Numbered from the stretch's first letter, positions 18,057 to 27,927 are shown. The stretch is DNA of 64,000 nucleotides from Magnetovibrio sp. (GCA_002722175.1 PBKU01000057.1:36596-100595); one strand, 5' to 3'. The notes: generated by a model not told the origin, from the letters alone. A program made the numbers and translations.

Positions 18057-18889
18057 TTCAAAATTTGGAACCAGAGAAAGAATTAGCTCGCATTGGGGCA
18101 ATACAAGATGACGACTTTAACCCGCTGTCGGCTGCCCTATTAGTAGCTAGTTTGATGCGCCCTGGATTGAAAGTAGGTCCTTATACCCGGCATATGAAAA
18201 AATTGTCTCTGGATATTTTCCGGTATGTCAATAATGACCCTGCTAATACACCCCTAACATTAAGAGTGGAGGCTTTAACGCAAGTTGTTTTTCGCCGCTA
18301 TGGTTATAGGGGAAGGGTTGGAATTGAGTATGATCCCGATGGTGCAGATTTAGCACGTGTTATCGATGCTCGTTCTGGTTGTAGTGAAGCGTTGACCTTA
18401 ATTGTCGTAAACCTCGCCGATTCCCTTGGTTGGACAGCTACACCAATCTATCTGCCCGGACGGGTTCTAGTTCGATTAGAGCATGAGGGGGAAAGACAAA
18501 TTTTGGATCCTTTCACAGGAAACCCTAAAGTGAGCGCCCACTCTTTGCGAAAAATTGCAAAAACCTGTGAAAAACAAAACCGTGGCTTCAAAATAACAAA
18601 AGTGGTTGAGTTGAAAAATCGGGAACTTTTAGATCACCTCCTCGTACTACATAAAAAGTTGCTTTTAAACCAAAGCCGCCCTAAGGAAGCACTAATGTTA
18701 ATAGAAGCTTGTCTTTTACTGGAGCCCAAAAATGCTATATTGTGGCAAGAATGTGGCGTTTTGCATGCACATCTTGATCAGGTTGATAGTGCTGTAAACG
18801 CCCTGGAAAAATCTCTGTGTTTTGAAAACACTGAATCAAGCCATTACAAAACTTCCATTGTTTTGCAAGAATTAAGATCACGCACTTAG
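18053..18889 (+). CDS. SirB1-family protein with transglutaminase-like and TPR regions
   Basis: A 278-residue SirB1-type protein. Residues about 40-190 resemble the transglutaminase-like core found in this family (TLRVEALTQVVFRRYGYRG, DARSGCSEALTLIVVNLADSLGW, with Cys as the would-be nucleophile). Residues 195-275 form TPR-like helical repeats (LLLNQSRPKEALMLIEACLLLEPKNAILWQECGVLHAHLDQVDSAVNALEKSL). The biochemical role of the family is not settled. It starts with TTG in a TTGA overlap with the stop of the BON gene, so the two proteins are probably translated together. Confidence 0.8.
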   Translation: MIQNLEPEKELARIGAIQDDDFNPLSAALLVASLMRPGLKVGPYTRHMKKLSLDIFRYVNNDPANTPLTLRVEALTQVVFRRYGYRGRVGIEYDPDGADLARVIDARSGCSEALTLIVVNLADSLGWTATPIYLPGRVLVRLEHEGERQILDPFTGNPKVSAHSLRKIAKTCEKQNRGFKITKVVELKNRELLDHLLVLHKKLLLNQSRPKEALMLIEACLLLEPKNAILWQECGVLHAHLDQVDSAVNALEKSLCFENTESSHYKTSIVLQELRSRT

Positions 18890-18934
18890 CAACCTTTCAA
18901 AATAAAAAAGGAAACAAATACAGGATTTTGTGGC

Positions 18935-19885
18935 ATGACTCTTAAAGTTGCGATTCAAATGGACCATATCTCTTTAATCGATATTGAGGTTGATTCAACA
19001 TTCGTAATTGCGATGGAAGCTCAAAAACGTGGGTTTGACATCTTTCATTATCAACCAGCCAATTTAATAATGAAAAATACAAGGCTATTTGCTTGGGGAG
19101 AGCCACTGAAACTAAAAAAGGATAATGCAAGTTATTTTCAACTCGGTTCAAGTGAATTGCTAGATCTTAGTGAAATGGATGTTGTTTTGATGCGCCAAGA
19201 CCCTCCTTTTGATATGTCGTATATTACAGCTACTCACCTGCTTGACCATCTAGCTTCAAAAACTCTGGTTGTTAACAACCCGACAGCGGTACGTAATGCG
19301 CCGGAAAAGCTTTTTGTAACGGAATTTTCCGCCTTTACCCCACCAACATTAATTACCTCCAACCATGACCAGGTGCGTCTTTTCAGAAGCCAATATAAGG
19401 ATATAGTTTTAAAGCCGCTTTTTGGAAATGGGGGTGTTGGCGTCGTCCATATCACTGCAGAAGATGAAAACCTAAATGCTATTTTGGAGTTATTTTCACA
19501 GCATATACCCGAACCAGTCGTAGTACAGAAATATTTACCAGCGGTCCGTCAAGGCGATAAACGTATCGTCTTAATTGATGGAAAGGCTGCAGGCGCGGTT
19601 AACCGTATCCCCCCAAAAGGCGAAGCACGGTCTAATCTGCATGTTGGGGGGAAGGCAAAAAAGGCAACGCTCACTGATCGCGAGCAACAGATTTGTGAGC
19701 AACTTGGCCCAGAGCTTAGTCAGCGCGGTTTGATTTTTGCTGGAATTGATATGATTGGCGACTATCTTACCGAAATCAATGTTACCTCCCCAACTGGACT
19801 CCAGGAAATAAATCGCTTTGATAACAGCTGCCTGGAGGCGGATATATGGAATGCGATTGAGCAGCGTCTCGAAAATTTTCTTTAA
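18935..19885 (+). CDS. gshB: Glutathione synthetase
   Basis: ATP-grasp ligase that joins gamma-glutamylcysteine and glycine. The 316-residue protein shows QMDHISLIDIEVDSTF at the N-terminus, MRQDPPFDMSYITATHLL, NPTAVRNAPEKLF, KPLFGNGGVGV and the C-terminal ATP/Mg segment INVTSPTGLQEINRFD, all conserved in proteobacterial GshB. An AGGATTTTG stretch precedes the ATG. No gshA is seen in the window. Confidence 0.97.
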   Translation: MTLKVAIQMDHISLIDIEVDSTFVIAMEAQKRGFDIFHYQPANLIMKNTRLFAWGEPLKLKKDNASYFQLGSSELLDLSEMDVVLMRQDPPFDMSYITATHLLDHLASKTLVVNNPTAVRNAPEKLFVTEFSAFTPPTLITSNHDQVRLFRSQYKDIVLKPLFGNGGVGVVHITAEDENLNAILELFSQHIPEPVVVQKYLPAVRQGDKRIVLIDGKAAGAVNRIPPKGEARSNLHVGGKAKKATLTDREQQICEQLGPELSQRGLIFAGIDMIGDYLTEINVTSPTGLQEINRFDNSCLEADIWNAIEQRLENFL

Positions 19886-19920
19886 GTTGCATATAATGCT
19901 TTAGCTTTTTATCCTAAGTC

Positions 19921-20790
19921 ATGACCCACCATTTAACCAAATCAGAAATCAAGTTCATAAACTACCAGTACTTACCTGGCCTAACTGTAAAAAATGCCAG
20001 CAAATATCTAGAAGCTTCGGGTGTTCGCAGTGCGCGTGTTCGGAAAAAACTGAACTGTTTCTTAGATATTCAGTATGGAAGTGCCCTGGAACAAAAGCTT
20101 GATGTGTTCCCGTCTCCAAATAAAACATCTCCGGTTCACATTTTTATTCATGGTGGTTATTGGCGTGCTAAACATGTAAACAAAACAATATACAGCCATA
20201 TTGCAGGCCCGTTAGTTGGGGCCGGCGCAACTGTTGTCCTATTGGATTATGCATTGTGTCCGAGCGTTCGTATTTCGGAGATTGTCAAACAAATACAAGA
20301 TGGTGTTTTTTGGGTTCATAAAAATATCTCTAAATACAATGGTAACCCGAAAAAGTTGTTTTTATCTGGGCACTCCGCTGGCGGGCATCTAGCTGGGATG
20401 ATGATGGCGACAGACTGGTCTAAATACGTCAATAATACTAAAGCCCTCTTTTGCGGCTTTATTTTTTTAAGTGGCCTTTTTGATATTGAACCTCATCGTC
20501 ACTCTTCTCTCCAAAAAGATATTCGGTTGACAAAAAAAGATACGAAAAACTTTAGTCCAATGTACTTGAGGCCATTTTCAGCAGCCCCATCAATTGTTGC
20601 GGTTGGAGGAGAGGAATCTGATCTTTTCCACTGGCAATCCCTTAGATTCGCTGCGCACCTTAGGTTTCATGGCGTTAAGGCACACTTTGTTTCAACAAAA
20701 GATGATAACCACTTTACAATAACTGATCGCCTCGGTGATAGCCGTAGTTCCTTAACAAAAATGTTTATTAGGCAAATGAATTTGGGATAA
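19921..20790 (+). CDS. Alpha/beta hydrolase, arylformamidase-like
   Basis: A 289-residue soluble alpha/beta-hydrolase. It has the oxyanion-hole motif HGGYWRAK near residue 78 and the nucleophile elbow GHSAGGHLAG near 155; the late Asp (EESDLFHWQS) and His (KDDNHFTI) would complete the triad. The overall pattern resembles kynurenine formamidase-like and BD-FAE-type esterases. No tryptophan-degradation gene is adjacent, so the substrate is unknown. It lies between gshB and a GMC oxidoreductase on the same strand. Confidence 0.8.
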   Translation: MTHHLTKSEIKFINYQYLPGLTVKNASKYLEASGVRSARVRKKLNCFLDIQYGSALEQKLDVFPSPNKTSPVHIFIHGGYWRAKHVNKTIYSHIAGPLVGAGATVVLLDYALCPSVRISEIVKQIQDGVFWVHKNISKYNGNPKKLFLSGHSAGGHLAGMMMATDWSKYVNNTKALFCGFIFLSGLFDIEPHRHSSLQKDIRLTKKDTKNFSPMYLRPFSAAPSIVAVGGEESDLFHWQSLRFAAHLRFHGVKAHFVSTKDDNHFTITDRLGDSRSSLTKMFIRQMNLG

Positions 20791-20827
20791 CCAGTAAATT
20801 AGACACTTATCAAAATCTGGAAACTTT

Positions 20828-22450
20828 ATGCAGCAAAAGCCTTTTTTTAATTCCTCATTTGACTATATCATCATTGGCGCTGGGTCAGCCGGCTCTTTAT
20901 TAGCGAATAGACTAAGCGCCAACCACAAGCACAAAGTACTCTTGATCGAGGCTGGTCCAGATTCTCAAAACTTTTGGATTCGCTTGCCTATTGGCTATTA
21001 TCGCACCATGTCCAATCCAAAAATTTCTCGCGTCTTTGCTACCGAACCTAGCGAAGAAACTTCAGAACGAAAAATCAATTGGCCGCGAGGCTGCGTTATT
21101 GGAGGTTCTAGTGCAATTAATGGCTTAGCATTTATTCGTGGGCAAAAAGAAGACTTTGATGACTGGAATTCTCTTGGTGCTCGTGGCTGGAGCTATTCAG
21201 AAGTCTTACCTTTTTTTAGGCGCCTCGAAAATTACGCAGGGGGAGAAAGCCAGTATCATGGAAATTTAGGAGAAATGCGGGTTTCGGATTTGCGTAATGA
21301 AAGCCGTTGCTGTCAAGCGTGGATTCATGCAGCTCAAGAATACGGCCTTCCATTTAATCCTGATTTCAACGGAGAAACAACTTTTGGCGTTGGCTCTTAT
21401 CAGCTATCAACAACTGGTCGCTGGCGATCAAGCTCTGCCGCTGCTTACCTTAGCCCGGCCAGAAAGCGGAAAAACCTTACGATTCTAACATGCGCCTTCG
21501 TTAAACGCATTTTATTTAATAAAACACGAGCTTGCGGGATAGAGTGGATAAAAGGTGATAAAATATATCAAGCAAAGGCGAATTCGGAGGTTATTCTTTC
21601 TGCTGGCACCATACAATCCCCCCAAATTTTGCAGCTGTCTGGCATTGGGCCTAGAAAGTTGCTAAAAGCCCATGGGATACCGGTAATACTCGACGCTCCC
21701 TCTGTGGGGGAAAATCTTCAAGATCACTATCAAATGCGGCTTGTAGTTCGCCTTACCGGCAAGGGATCACTTAATACGGCCTGCCGGAACCCTATAAAAT
21801 TATTGGAATGGGGACTTAAGTGGTTAGTGAGTGCCTCTGGCCCCTTAACCGTTGGCGCAGGACAGGTGGGAGGAGCCGCCTGCACAAAGTTTTCAGAAGG
21901 TGGCCGGCCAGATGTTCAGTTGTTCATAATGCCCCTTTCTCTTGATAGGGCAGGAGAACCTCTTCACAAATACCCGGGTTTTACCGCTATAGTCTGGCAA
22001 TGTCACCCTCAATCGAGAGGAAAAATCGCAATTAAGTCAACAAATCCATTTGATCCGCCGAAGATAGAGCCAAATTACTTTAAGAGGTCGATAGACCGCA
22101 AAGTAATGGTCGAGGGTGTAAAAATACTGAGAAAAATATTTGCTCAACCATCTTTCCGGAAATTATGGGATATTGAGACAATACCAGGAACAGAGTTCTC
22201 TTCCGACCAAGAAATCTGGGAGCAAATTAGTAAGTACGGCACTACTATTTACCACCCTGTTGGAACATGTCGAATGGGGGTTGACGACCAAGCTGTCGTT
22301 GACCAGAACTTAAAAGTTCGCGGGCTCAGTGGCCTAAGGATTGTCGACGCCTCTGTAATGCCAAAAATCACATCTGCGAACACGAATGCTCCAACACTAA
22401 TGATTGCAGAAAAAGGAGCTGATATAATTCTTAACTCTGGGTGTAACTAA
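20828..22450 (+). CDS. GMC-family FAD-dependent alcohol oxidoreductase (choline dehydrogenase-like)
   Basis: A 540-residue flavoprotein of the glucose-methanol-choline family, oxidising a primary alcohol to an aldehyde. The FAD Rossmann motif is IIGAGSAGSLLANRL near residue 16; PRGCVIGGSSAINGLAFIRG and ILSAGTIQSPQILQLSGIGP are the two GMC signatures. The catalytic His is in TIYHPVGTCRMG near 475 and the C-terminus has SANTNAPTLMIAEKGAD. It resembles BetA/AlkJ-type dehydrogenases, but choline as substrate is not shown. The aldehyde dehydrogenase downstream could take its product. Confidence 0.88.
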   Translation: MQQKPFFNSSFDYIIIGAGSAGSLLANRLSANHKHKVLLIEAGPDSQNFWIRLPIGYYRTMSNPKISRVFATEPSEETSERKINWPRGCVIGGSSAINGLAFIRGQKEDFDDWNSLGARGWSYSEVLPFFRRLENYAGGESQYHGNLGEMRVSDLRNESRCCQAWIHAAQEYGLPFNPDFNGETTFGVGSYQLSTTGRWRSSSAAAYLSPARKRKNLTILTCAFVKRILFNKTRACGIEWIKGDKIYQAKANSEVILSAGTIQSPQILQLSGIGPRKLLKAHGIPVILDAPSVGENLQDHYQMRLVVRLTGKGSLNTACRNPIKLLEWGLKWLVSASGPLTVGAGQVGGAACTKFSEGGRPDVQLFIMPLSLDRAGEPLHKYPGFTAIVWQCHPQSRGKIAIKSTNPFDPPKIEPNYFKRSIDRKVMVEGVKILRKIFAQPSFRKLWDIETIPGTEFSSDQEIWEQISKYGTTIYHPVGTCRMGVDDQAVVDQNLKVRGLSGLRIVDASVMPKITSANTNAPTLMIAEKGADIILNSGCN

Positions 22451-22513
22451 GGGTTAGTAAATTGACTTTTACGAAAAACTCATAATAACAAATTGGTGTA
22501 GAGTAATCCCTGC

Positions 22514-22548
22514 GCGTTTAAAGCTATCGAATATAGCACGCTTTTTTT
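22514..22548 (+). terminator. Candidate intrinsic terminator after GMC oxidoreductase
   Basis: GCTAT/ATAGC stem with an outer GCGT/ACGC pair, interrupted by an unpaired stretch on the left, followed by seven T (22542-22548). It ends the gshB-hydrolase-GMC direction of transcription. The stem is imperfect. Confidence 0.45.
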
Positions 22549-22696
22549 GTACTCTAAATTCAATTTTGTTTGGTGTAATTATAGCAAATGAATGACTGGT
22601 GGTTTTATATATAATTAGGCAATTATAAAACGGGTTTACTGGTGTTCCGTTAACATAATTCAATTTTAAATAGTAAGCTCTTGGAAAGGCAGGTTC

Positions 22697-24139
22697 ATGG
22701 TAAGCATATACGAAAATAGCATGTTGCATATTAATGGAAGGTGGAGGCCCTCGGCATCTGGAAAGACTATTGATGTTATAAATCCGGCTACTGAAGAAAA
22801 AATAGGCCAGGTTGCACAAGCAAATTCGGATGATCTACAAGAGGCCATTCAGGCTGCTAATGATGGTTTTAAAAAGTGGCGATATGTTCCGACCTTTGAC
22901 CGATACAAATTAATGCGGAAGGTGGCAACGCTATTTAAGGAGCGTGCCGACAAAGTTGCTACCTTGTTGACGCTAGAACAGGGCAAACCTCTATATGAGG
23001 CAAAAATCGAGACACAGGTCGCAATTGATCGCATCGACTGGATGGCCGAAGAAGGTCGCCGGGCCTACGGCAGGGTTATCCCCGCCCGCTCTAGTCATGT
23101 TAGCCAGCTTGTAATTAAAGAACCTGTTGGGCCAGTAGCTGCCTTTACTCCCTGGAATTTTCCAATTAATCAGGCGGTACAAAAAGTTGCAGCTGCGGTT
23201 GCAGCTGGCTGTTCAGTAATCCTCAAGGGACCCGAGGAAGCTCCGGCCAGCTGCGCCGCATTGGTGCAGGCATTTGTAGACGCAGGGCTCCCAAACGGTG
23301 TGTTAAATTTAGTGTTTGGCATACCATCAGAGATTTCTGATTTTCTTATACCACACCCTATTATTCGGAAAGTAACATTCACTGGCTCAACAGTTGTAGG
23401 AAAACAATTAGCTGCAAAAGCAGGGGCTCATATGAAAGTAATAACAATGGAGCTTGGGGGTCATGCCCCGGCAATTATTTTTGAAGATGGGGATATTGAT
23501 ATTGCATTAAAGGTCCTTAGTGCAAATAAATTTCGGAATGCTGGGCAGGTTTGCATTGCACCCTCTAGGTTTTTAGTGCATGAGAAAAAATATAAGCAAT
23601 TTGTGCGCGGTTTTACTCAAATCGCACAAAATTTGCGTGTTGGTGACGGCATGAACCCTAAAACAGAAATGGGGCCCCTCGCTCATGAGCGACGACTGAA
23701 AGCAATACAAGAATTTGTGAGCGACGCGGTCAGTAAAGGCGCAAAAATCGAAACAGGGGGACAAAGAAAAGGAAATAAGGGATACTTTTTTGAACCTACA
23801 GTTTTAACAAATGTACCTACAAATGCCCGTGTTATGAATGAAGAGCCATTTGGTCCTCTAGCTCCCATTAATGTTTTCAACGATTTCGATTCTGTAATCG
23901 AGGAGGCAAATCGTTTATCTTACGGATTGGCTGCTTACGCCTACACAAGTTCAGTTAAAACAGCCGCGGCCTTATCTTCAGCAATTGAAAGCGGAATGGT
24001 ATCTATAAATCACCATGGCGTTGCGTTAGTTGAAACGCCATTTGGCGGAGTCAAAGATTCCGGTTTTGGAAAGGAAGGAGGCCTGGAAGGGTTAGAGGCT
24101 TACATGAATACTAAATTTGTCACACAAGCCGAGATATAG
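22697..24139 (+). CDS. NAD(P)-dependent aldehyde dehydrogenase (succinate-semialdehyde dehydrogenase type)
   Basis: A 480-residue aldehyde dehydrogenase close in form to GabD and alpha-ketoglutaric semialdehyde dehydrogenases. Visible elements: INGRWRPSASGKTIDVINPATEE, FTPWNFPINQAVQKVAAA, the coenzyme turn FTGSTVVGKQL, catalytic Glu in MELGGHAP near 252 and catalytic Cys in NAGQVCIAPSR near 285, then EEPFGPLAP and ETPFGGVKDSGFGKEGG. The true aldehyde is unknown. An AAAGGCAGG ribosome site precedes the ATG. It is separated from the GMC gene by 246 bases including a terminator, so it may have its own promoter. Confidence 0.9.
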   Translation: MVSIYENSMLHINGRWRPSASGKTIDVINPATEEKIGQVAQANSDDLQEAIQAANDGFKKWRYVPTFDRYKLMRKVATLFKERADKVATLLTLEQGKPLYEAKIETQVAIDRIDWMAEEGRRAYGRVIPARSSHVSQLVIKEPVGPVAAFTPWNFPINQAVQKVAAAVAAGCSVILKGPEEAPASCAALVQAFVDAGLPNGVLNLVFGIPSEISDFLIPHPIIRKVTFTGSTVVGKQLAAKAGAHMKVITMELGGHAPAIIFEDGDIDIALKVLSANKFRNAGQVCIAPSRFLVHEKKYKQFVRGFTQIAQNLRVGDGMNPKTEMGPLAHERRLKAIQEFVSDAVSKGAKIETGGQRKGNKGYFFEPTVLTNVPTNARVMNEEPFGPLAPINVFNDFDSVIEEANRLSYGLAAYAYTSSVKTAAALSSAIESGMVSINHHGVALVETPFGGVKDSGFGKEGGLEGLEAYMNTKFVTQAEI

Positions 24140-24164
24140 AATTAAATAAAAGGGGTGCCTACGA

Positions 24165-24533
24165 TTAACCGTTCTGTATTTTAATCATATGACCGAGGTC
24201 ACACCCTGAAAAGATATGAACATGAAAATGAAATACTTCCTGGTGCGCATCCCGACCATGATTCGCGAGAATCCGATAGCCATCCGATACCCCACCTATC
24301 ATTCGTGCGACCTGTCCAACGGCGCGCCAAAATTCAGTTATTTCGAGATCACTACCATTCTCTGAAAAGTCTTCCATTGAAATATAGGAACCTTTTGGAA
24401 TAACTAATACATGATTCGGTGCTTGGGGGTTAATATCACGGAATGCTAAAACATGATCATTTTCATATACTTTGTCACATGGAACTTCATTTCGAATTAT
24501 TTTAGCAAAAATATTTTGACTATCGTAACCCAT
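24165..24533 (-). CDS. hinT: HIT family purine nucleoside phosphoramidase
   Basis: A 122-residue HIT protein that cleaves nucleoside phosphoramidates or adenylates. The histidine triad is in HFHVHIF near residue 103. Other HinT features are IFAKIIRNEVPCDKVYENDHVLAFRDINPQAPNHVLVIPK. It is the last gene of the leftward his cluster, where hinT often sits behind hisE in proteobacteria. Confidence 0.93.
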   Translation of the reverse strand: MGYDSQNIFAKIIRNEVPCDKVYENDHVLAFRDINPQAPNHVLVIPKGSYISMEDFSENGSDLEITEFWRAVGQVARMIGGVSDGYRILANHGRDAHQEVFHFHVHIFSGCDLGHMIKIQNG

Positions 24534-24548
24534 GGCTCTTCTCCAGTC

Positions 24549-24872
24549 TCAAGTTGAATCACGCGTATCTTTTTCTTCGATGCCCGACATATCAAACCGA
24601 GCATCAAGCTCTGCCCATACATCCCTGGTACTAACCCCTGTTGCTTTCCATAAAACTAAAAGGTGATATAGCAAATCACTGCTTTCTGAAATAAGGCTCG
24701 TTTTTGAACCACTGACTGCAGCTAGGGCTGTTTCTACAGCTTCTTCTCCTACCTTTTTTGCAATTTGTGTGACGTTCCCAGAGAGAAGTTTTGCTGTATA
24801 AGATGTGGCTGGGTTTGCGCTTTCCCGTGTCTGTATAACCATGTAAAGTTTCTCTAGTATATGATTTTCCAT
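24549..24872 (-). CDS. hisE: Phosphoribosyl-ATP pyrophosphatase
   Basis: Second step of histidine synthesis: hydrolysis of phosphoribosyl-ATP to phosphoribosyl-AMP. About 107 residues, the MazG-like all-alpha fold with KVGEEAVETALAA and SDLLYHLLVLWKATGVS metal-binding acidic residues. The ATG at 24872 is preferred over a GTG one codon earlier; AGAGGTG stands upstream. It starts immediately after the hisF stop, so coupling is likely. HisI is not fused to it and is not in this window. Confidence 0.95.
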   Translation of the reverse strand: MENHILEKLYMVIQTRESANPATSYTAKLLSGNVTQIAKKVGEEAVETALAAVSGSKTSLISESSDLLYHLLVLWKATGVSTRDVWAELDARFDMSGIEEKDTRDST

Positions 24873-24874
24873 CA

Positions 24875-25636
24875 CTACACCTCTCTAATTGCAATACCAT
24901 GCAATCGCATATATGCCTTTGTTTCATTAATAGAATACTCGCCAAAATGAAAGATTGAGGCGGCAAGGACAGCTGAAGCATGGCCTTTAACTACTCCATC
25001 AACAAAGTGCTGTGGGGTCCCAACACCCCCAGACGCTATAACGGGAATTTTTACAGCATCGGCCACTGCCCGGGTTAAAGCTAAGTTAAATCCTTGTTTT
25101 GTCCCATCACGGTCCATTGATGTAAGAAGAATTTCGCCAGCTCCTAATTCCGTAATTTCACGTGCCCATTCCACTGCGTCAATTCCTGTTGCTTCACGAC
25201 CCCCATGGGTAAATACTTCAAAACGTTCACCAGATACTGATTTAGCGTCAATTGCCACTACGATACATTGACTGCCAAATTGTTCAGCCGCTTGACGAAC
25301 AAAGTGTGGTTGTGATACTGCCGCTGTATTGATAGATACCTTGTCAGCCCCGGCTAGAAGTAGCGACTGGATGTCTGACACACTTCGCACGCCACCACCA
25401 ACCGTGAGCGGCATAAAACATTCTTCTGCTGTTCTTTTTACAACTTCCATTATTGTATCTCGATACTCATGGCTAGCGGTGATATCTAGAAAACAAAGCT
25501 CGTCTGCACCCGCCTGGTCATAAATTCGGGCTTGTTCAACAGGGTCCCCAGCATCAACGAGGTCAACAAAATTAACTCCCTTTACCACGCGGCCCTTATC
25601 AACATCCAGGCATGGAATTACTCTTACTTTTAACAT
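24875..25636 (-). CDS. hisF: Imidazole glycerol phosphate synthase cyclase subunit
   Basis: HisF uses ammonia from HisH to make imidazole glycerol phosphate and AICAR. The 253-residue (beta-alpha)8 barrel shows [44 protein letters not shown], the phosphate sites LTVGGGVRS and [13 protein letters not shown], and the second catalytic Asp in [14 protein letters not shown]. It lies between hisA and hisE. Confidence 0.98.
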   Translation of the reverse strand: MLKVRVIPCLDVDKGRVVKGVNFVDLVDAGDPVEQARIYDQAGADELCFLDITASHEYRDTIMEVVKRTAEECFMPLTVGGGVRSVSDIQSLLLAGADKVSINTAAVSQPHFVRQAAEQFGSQCIVVAIDAKSVSGERFEVFTHGGREATGIDAVEWAREITELGAGEILLTSMDRDGTKQGFNLALTRAVADAVKIPVIASGGVGTPQHFVDGVVKGHASAVLAASIFHFGEYSINETKAYMRLHGIAIREV

Positions 25637-25658
25637 AAAATGCGCCCAAATTTTGTTG

Positions 25659-26396
25659 TCAGCTAGAATTTAGTACGTGTATTGCAACAGCCGGGTCTAT
25701 TATACCATCATAGATTGCACGGCCACTAATAACACCGTGTAATTTTCCTTTTGACATATTTTTTAGTAGAACAAGGTCCTTTATCGAAGAAATCCCGCCA
25801 GAAAGAATAACTGGAGTAGAAACCGCCGTAGCCAGTTCTAAAGTAGATCTAATGTCAGGTCCACTCATTAGCCCGTCTCGACTAATATTTGTATAGATAA
25901 ACGTTCCAACACCGGCTGCTTCAAATTGACTAGCCAAGTCAATAACTTGTATTGTTGTCGTCTCTAACCAACCCTTTACCACAACTAAACCATCCCGCGC
26001 ATCTATCGCGATCGCTATTTTTTTTCCAAATTCTTGGCACAATTCAGTTACCAAACCTGGGTTATATGCAGCGAGCGTTCCTAAAATGATCCTATTAACA
26101 CCAATAGAAAACCATTTTTCTATTGTTTTTAGATTACGAACGCCACCACCAAGCTGGATTGATAGCTGGGTTCCCTGCACTATTGCTTCAATGGCCTCTA
26201 CATTAACGGCGTGCCCGGAAATAGCACCGTTTAGATCAATTAGGTGTAACCACTTACACCCCGCCTTTTCAAAGGTAAGCGCTTGGTGAACAGGGTCGTT
26301 ACTAAATACAGTTGCTTCGTTCATGTTTCCCTGAATAAGGCGCACACATTTTCCATCCTTCAAGTCAATTGCCGGATAAAAAATCATGGTTGCCAC
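25659..26396 (-). CDS. hisA: ProFAR isomerase
   Basis: HisA is the Amadori isomerase converting ProFAR to PRFAR. The 245-residue half-barrel repeat protein has [53 protein letters not shown] and [13 protein letters not shown], with catalytic Asp in AIDL and TNISRDG. Its 5' end overlaps hisH by 13 bases, consistent with coupled translation in the order hisH-hisA-hisF-hisE. Confidence 0.98.
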   Translation of the reverse strand: MATMIFYPAIDLKDGKCVRLIQGNMNEATVFSNDPVHQALTFEKAGCKWLHLIDLNGAISGHAVNVEAIEAIVQGTQLSIQLGGGVRNLKTIEKWFSIGVNRIILGTLAAYNPGLVTELCQEFGKKIAIAIDARDGLVVVKGWLETTTIQVIDLASQFEAAGVGTFIYTNISRDGLMSGPDIRSTLELATAVSTPVILSGGISSIKDLVLLKNMSKGKLHGVISGRAIYDGIIDPAVAIHVLNSS

Positions 26397-27031
26397 TCCA
26401 AGAAGTTTTCCAAAAATATAAATCCATTTAACTGGCTCTTTTCCGGGTGAAATTGTGTTCCCACAACGTTTTGTTTTTGAACAATCGCTGTTAGTTGGCT
26501 ACCATAATCAGTAGTTGCTAAAATACTTTCGTCTAAATCGGGACGAAATGAATATGAGTGAACAAAATAAAAATGCGGGCTTATAGGCAGTTTATCAAGC
26601 AAAGGATGAGAGTTGTTCGAAAACATTATTTCATTCCAACCCATGTGAGGTGTTTTTAATGTATCACCTGAAGTGTTAATGCTTTCTACCTGACCGGGTA
26701 TCCAGTTAAAACCTGGGTGATTTCCGTGCTCTAAACTATTCGTAGCCATTAATTGCATTCCAACACATATGCCGAGAAAGGGTCGGGCCTTCTGAATTGT
26801 TGTCTCTTCAATAGCTTCAGATAAACCTTTGATGGTGGATAGGCCCCTTAAACAAGAGGCAAACGCGCCTACACCTGGCAAAACAAGCCGATCTGCTTTT
26901 AGTACTATTCCAGGGTCTTTCGTCACATGAACCCTGGTCTCTTTCTTCAAATTTAGCGCTGTCCGCTCGATTGCTTTTGCAGCTGAGCGCAAGTTCCCGC
27001 TACCGTAGTTGATAATTACAACATTCATCAT
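26384..27031 (-). CDS. hisH: Imidazole glycerol phosphate synthase glutaminase subunit
   Basis: Class I glutaminase partner of HisF. About 215 residues; catalytic Cys in FLGICVGMQLM, His/Glu in GTQFHPEKSQ, oxyanion region LPGVGAF and N-terminal VVIINYGSGNLRS. The ATG at 27031 with GGGGAG upstream is chosen; a longer frame to 27049 lacks family similarity. A 293-base gap separates it from hisB. Confidence 0.97.
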   Translation of the reverse strand: MMNVVIINYGSGNLRSAAKAIERTALNLKKETRVHVTKDPGIVLKADRLVLPGVGAFASCLRGLSTIKGLSEAIEETTIQKARPFLGICVGMQLMATNSLEHGNHPGFNWIPGQVESINTSGDTLKTPHMGWNEIMFSNNSHPLLDKLPISPHFYFVHSYSFRPDLDESILATTDYGSQLTAIVQKQNVVGTQFHPEKSQLNGFIFLENFLEWQP

Positions 27032-27074
27032 AAAGATTGCTCCCCACAAAAACAGTTTGGCACCACGATAAATT

Positions 27075-27110
27075 ATTCAAGGCTTGTTTTTGTTGCAAAG
27101 ACCCTTGAAT
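27075..27110 (-). promoter_or_regulatory. Inverted repeat upstream of hisH
   Basis: ATTCAAGG (27075-27082) and CCTTGAAT (27103-27110) form a perfect 8-base inverted repeat around 20 bases, 44-79 bases before the hisH start. It could be an operator or a leader hairpin for the hisHAFE part of the cluster. No U-run follows in either direction, so a terminator is less likely. Confidence 0.35.
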
Positions 27111-27324
27111 TACAGAAACTCTAGCGAATGTAATGTTAAAGGGTTAAGTAGTGATAATACAAGATTTTATCGCCTTTCGAAAACCCATTCATAAGCCGTA
27201 ATCACTCGCATACCTAGTTTTCACTGTAGCTTAGGTAAAATAGAAACAAGAAACAAAAGCTATAACGGTCTTTATTCAGATTTTCACAATATCAATATGA
27301 AAACTTTTTCTTAAATTAGCCAAA

Positions 27325-27927
27325 TTAAATGGACTCTGGTCCGATAACTCCTTTTGTTGAAGGGATCGAGTCACTTTTCTTTGGATCTAATTCAACAGCA
27401 TTTCTTAAAGAGCGGGCGAGCCCTTTATAACAAGATTCGATTATATGGTGATTATTTTGACCATAGAGAGTTTCCACATGAAGCGTAATACCAGAGGACT
27501 GTGAAAAAGCTTGAAACCATTCTCTAAAAAGCTCTGTATCCATTTCGCCTAGTTTTGGTTTAGAAAACTCAACCTTCCAAATGAGGTAAGGACGACCCGA
27601 AATGTCAAGTGCTACCCGTGTCAAGGTCTCATCCATAGGCGAAAACGCCGAACCATAGCGAGTGATTCCTTTTCGATTACCGAGAGCCTTGTCTACTGCT
27701 TCACCAATAGTAATTCCTGTATCCTCTGTAGTATGGTGAAAATCAATATGGATGTCGCCCTTGGCTTGAATTGCAATATCAATTAGGCTATGCCGGGATA
27801 GTTGCTCTATCATATGGTCAAGAAAACCAATGCCTGTATCAATATTATAAGAACCCGTCCCATCTAGATTTAAGTCTACAGTTATACTCGTTTCTTTTGT
27901 TCGACGCTCGACAAAAGCTTTCCGCAT
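27325..27927 (-). CDS. hisB: Imidazoleglycerol-phosphate dehydratase
   Basis: HisB (monofunctional) dehydrates imidazole glycerol phosphate to imidazole acetol phosphate. The 200-residue length fits the family without the phosphatase half. The two manganese-binding motifs are [11 protein letters not shown] and [18 protein letters not shown], and [12 protein letters not shown] precedes them. It diverges from hslV, the common alphaproteobacterial arrangement. Confidence 0.98.
   Translation of the reverse strand: MRKAFVERRTKETSITVDLNLDGTGSYNIDTGIGFLDHMIEQLSRHSLIDIAIQAKGDIHIDFHHTTEDTGITIGEAVDKALGNRKGITRYGSAFSPMDETLTRVALDISGRPYLIWKVEFSKPKLGEMDTELFREWFQAFSQSSGITLHVETLYGQNNHHIIESCYKGLARSLRNAVELDPKKSDSIPSTKGVIGPESI

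Noticed and set aside
22469..22848. Leftward frames between the GMC and aldehyde dehydrogenase genes
   Set aside because: AT-driven frames with no domain, partly antisense to the aldehyde dehydrogenase start; a terminator explains part of the gap better.
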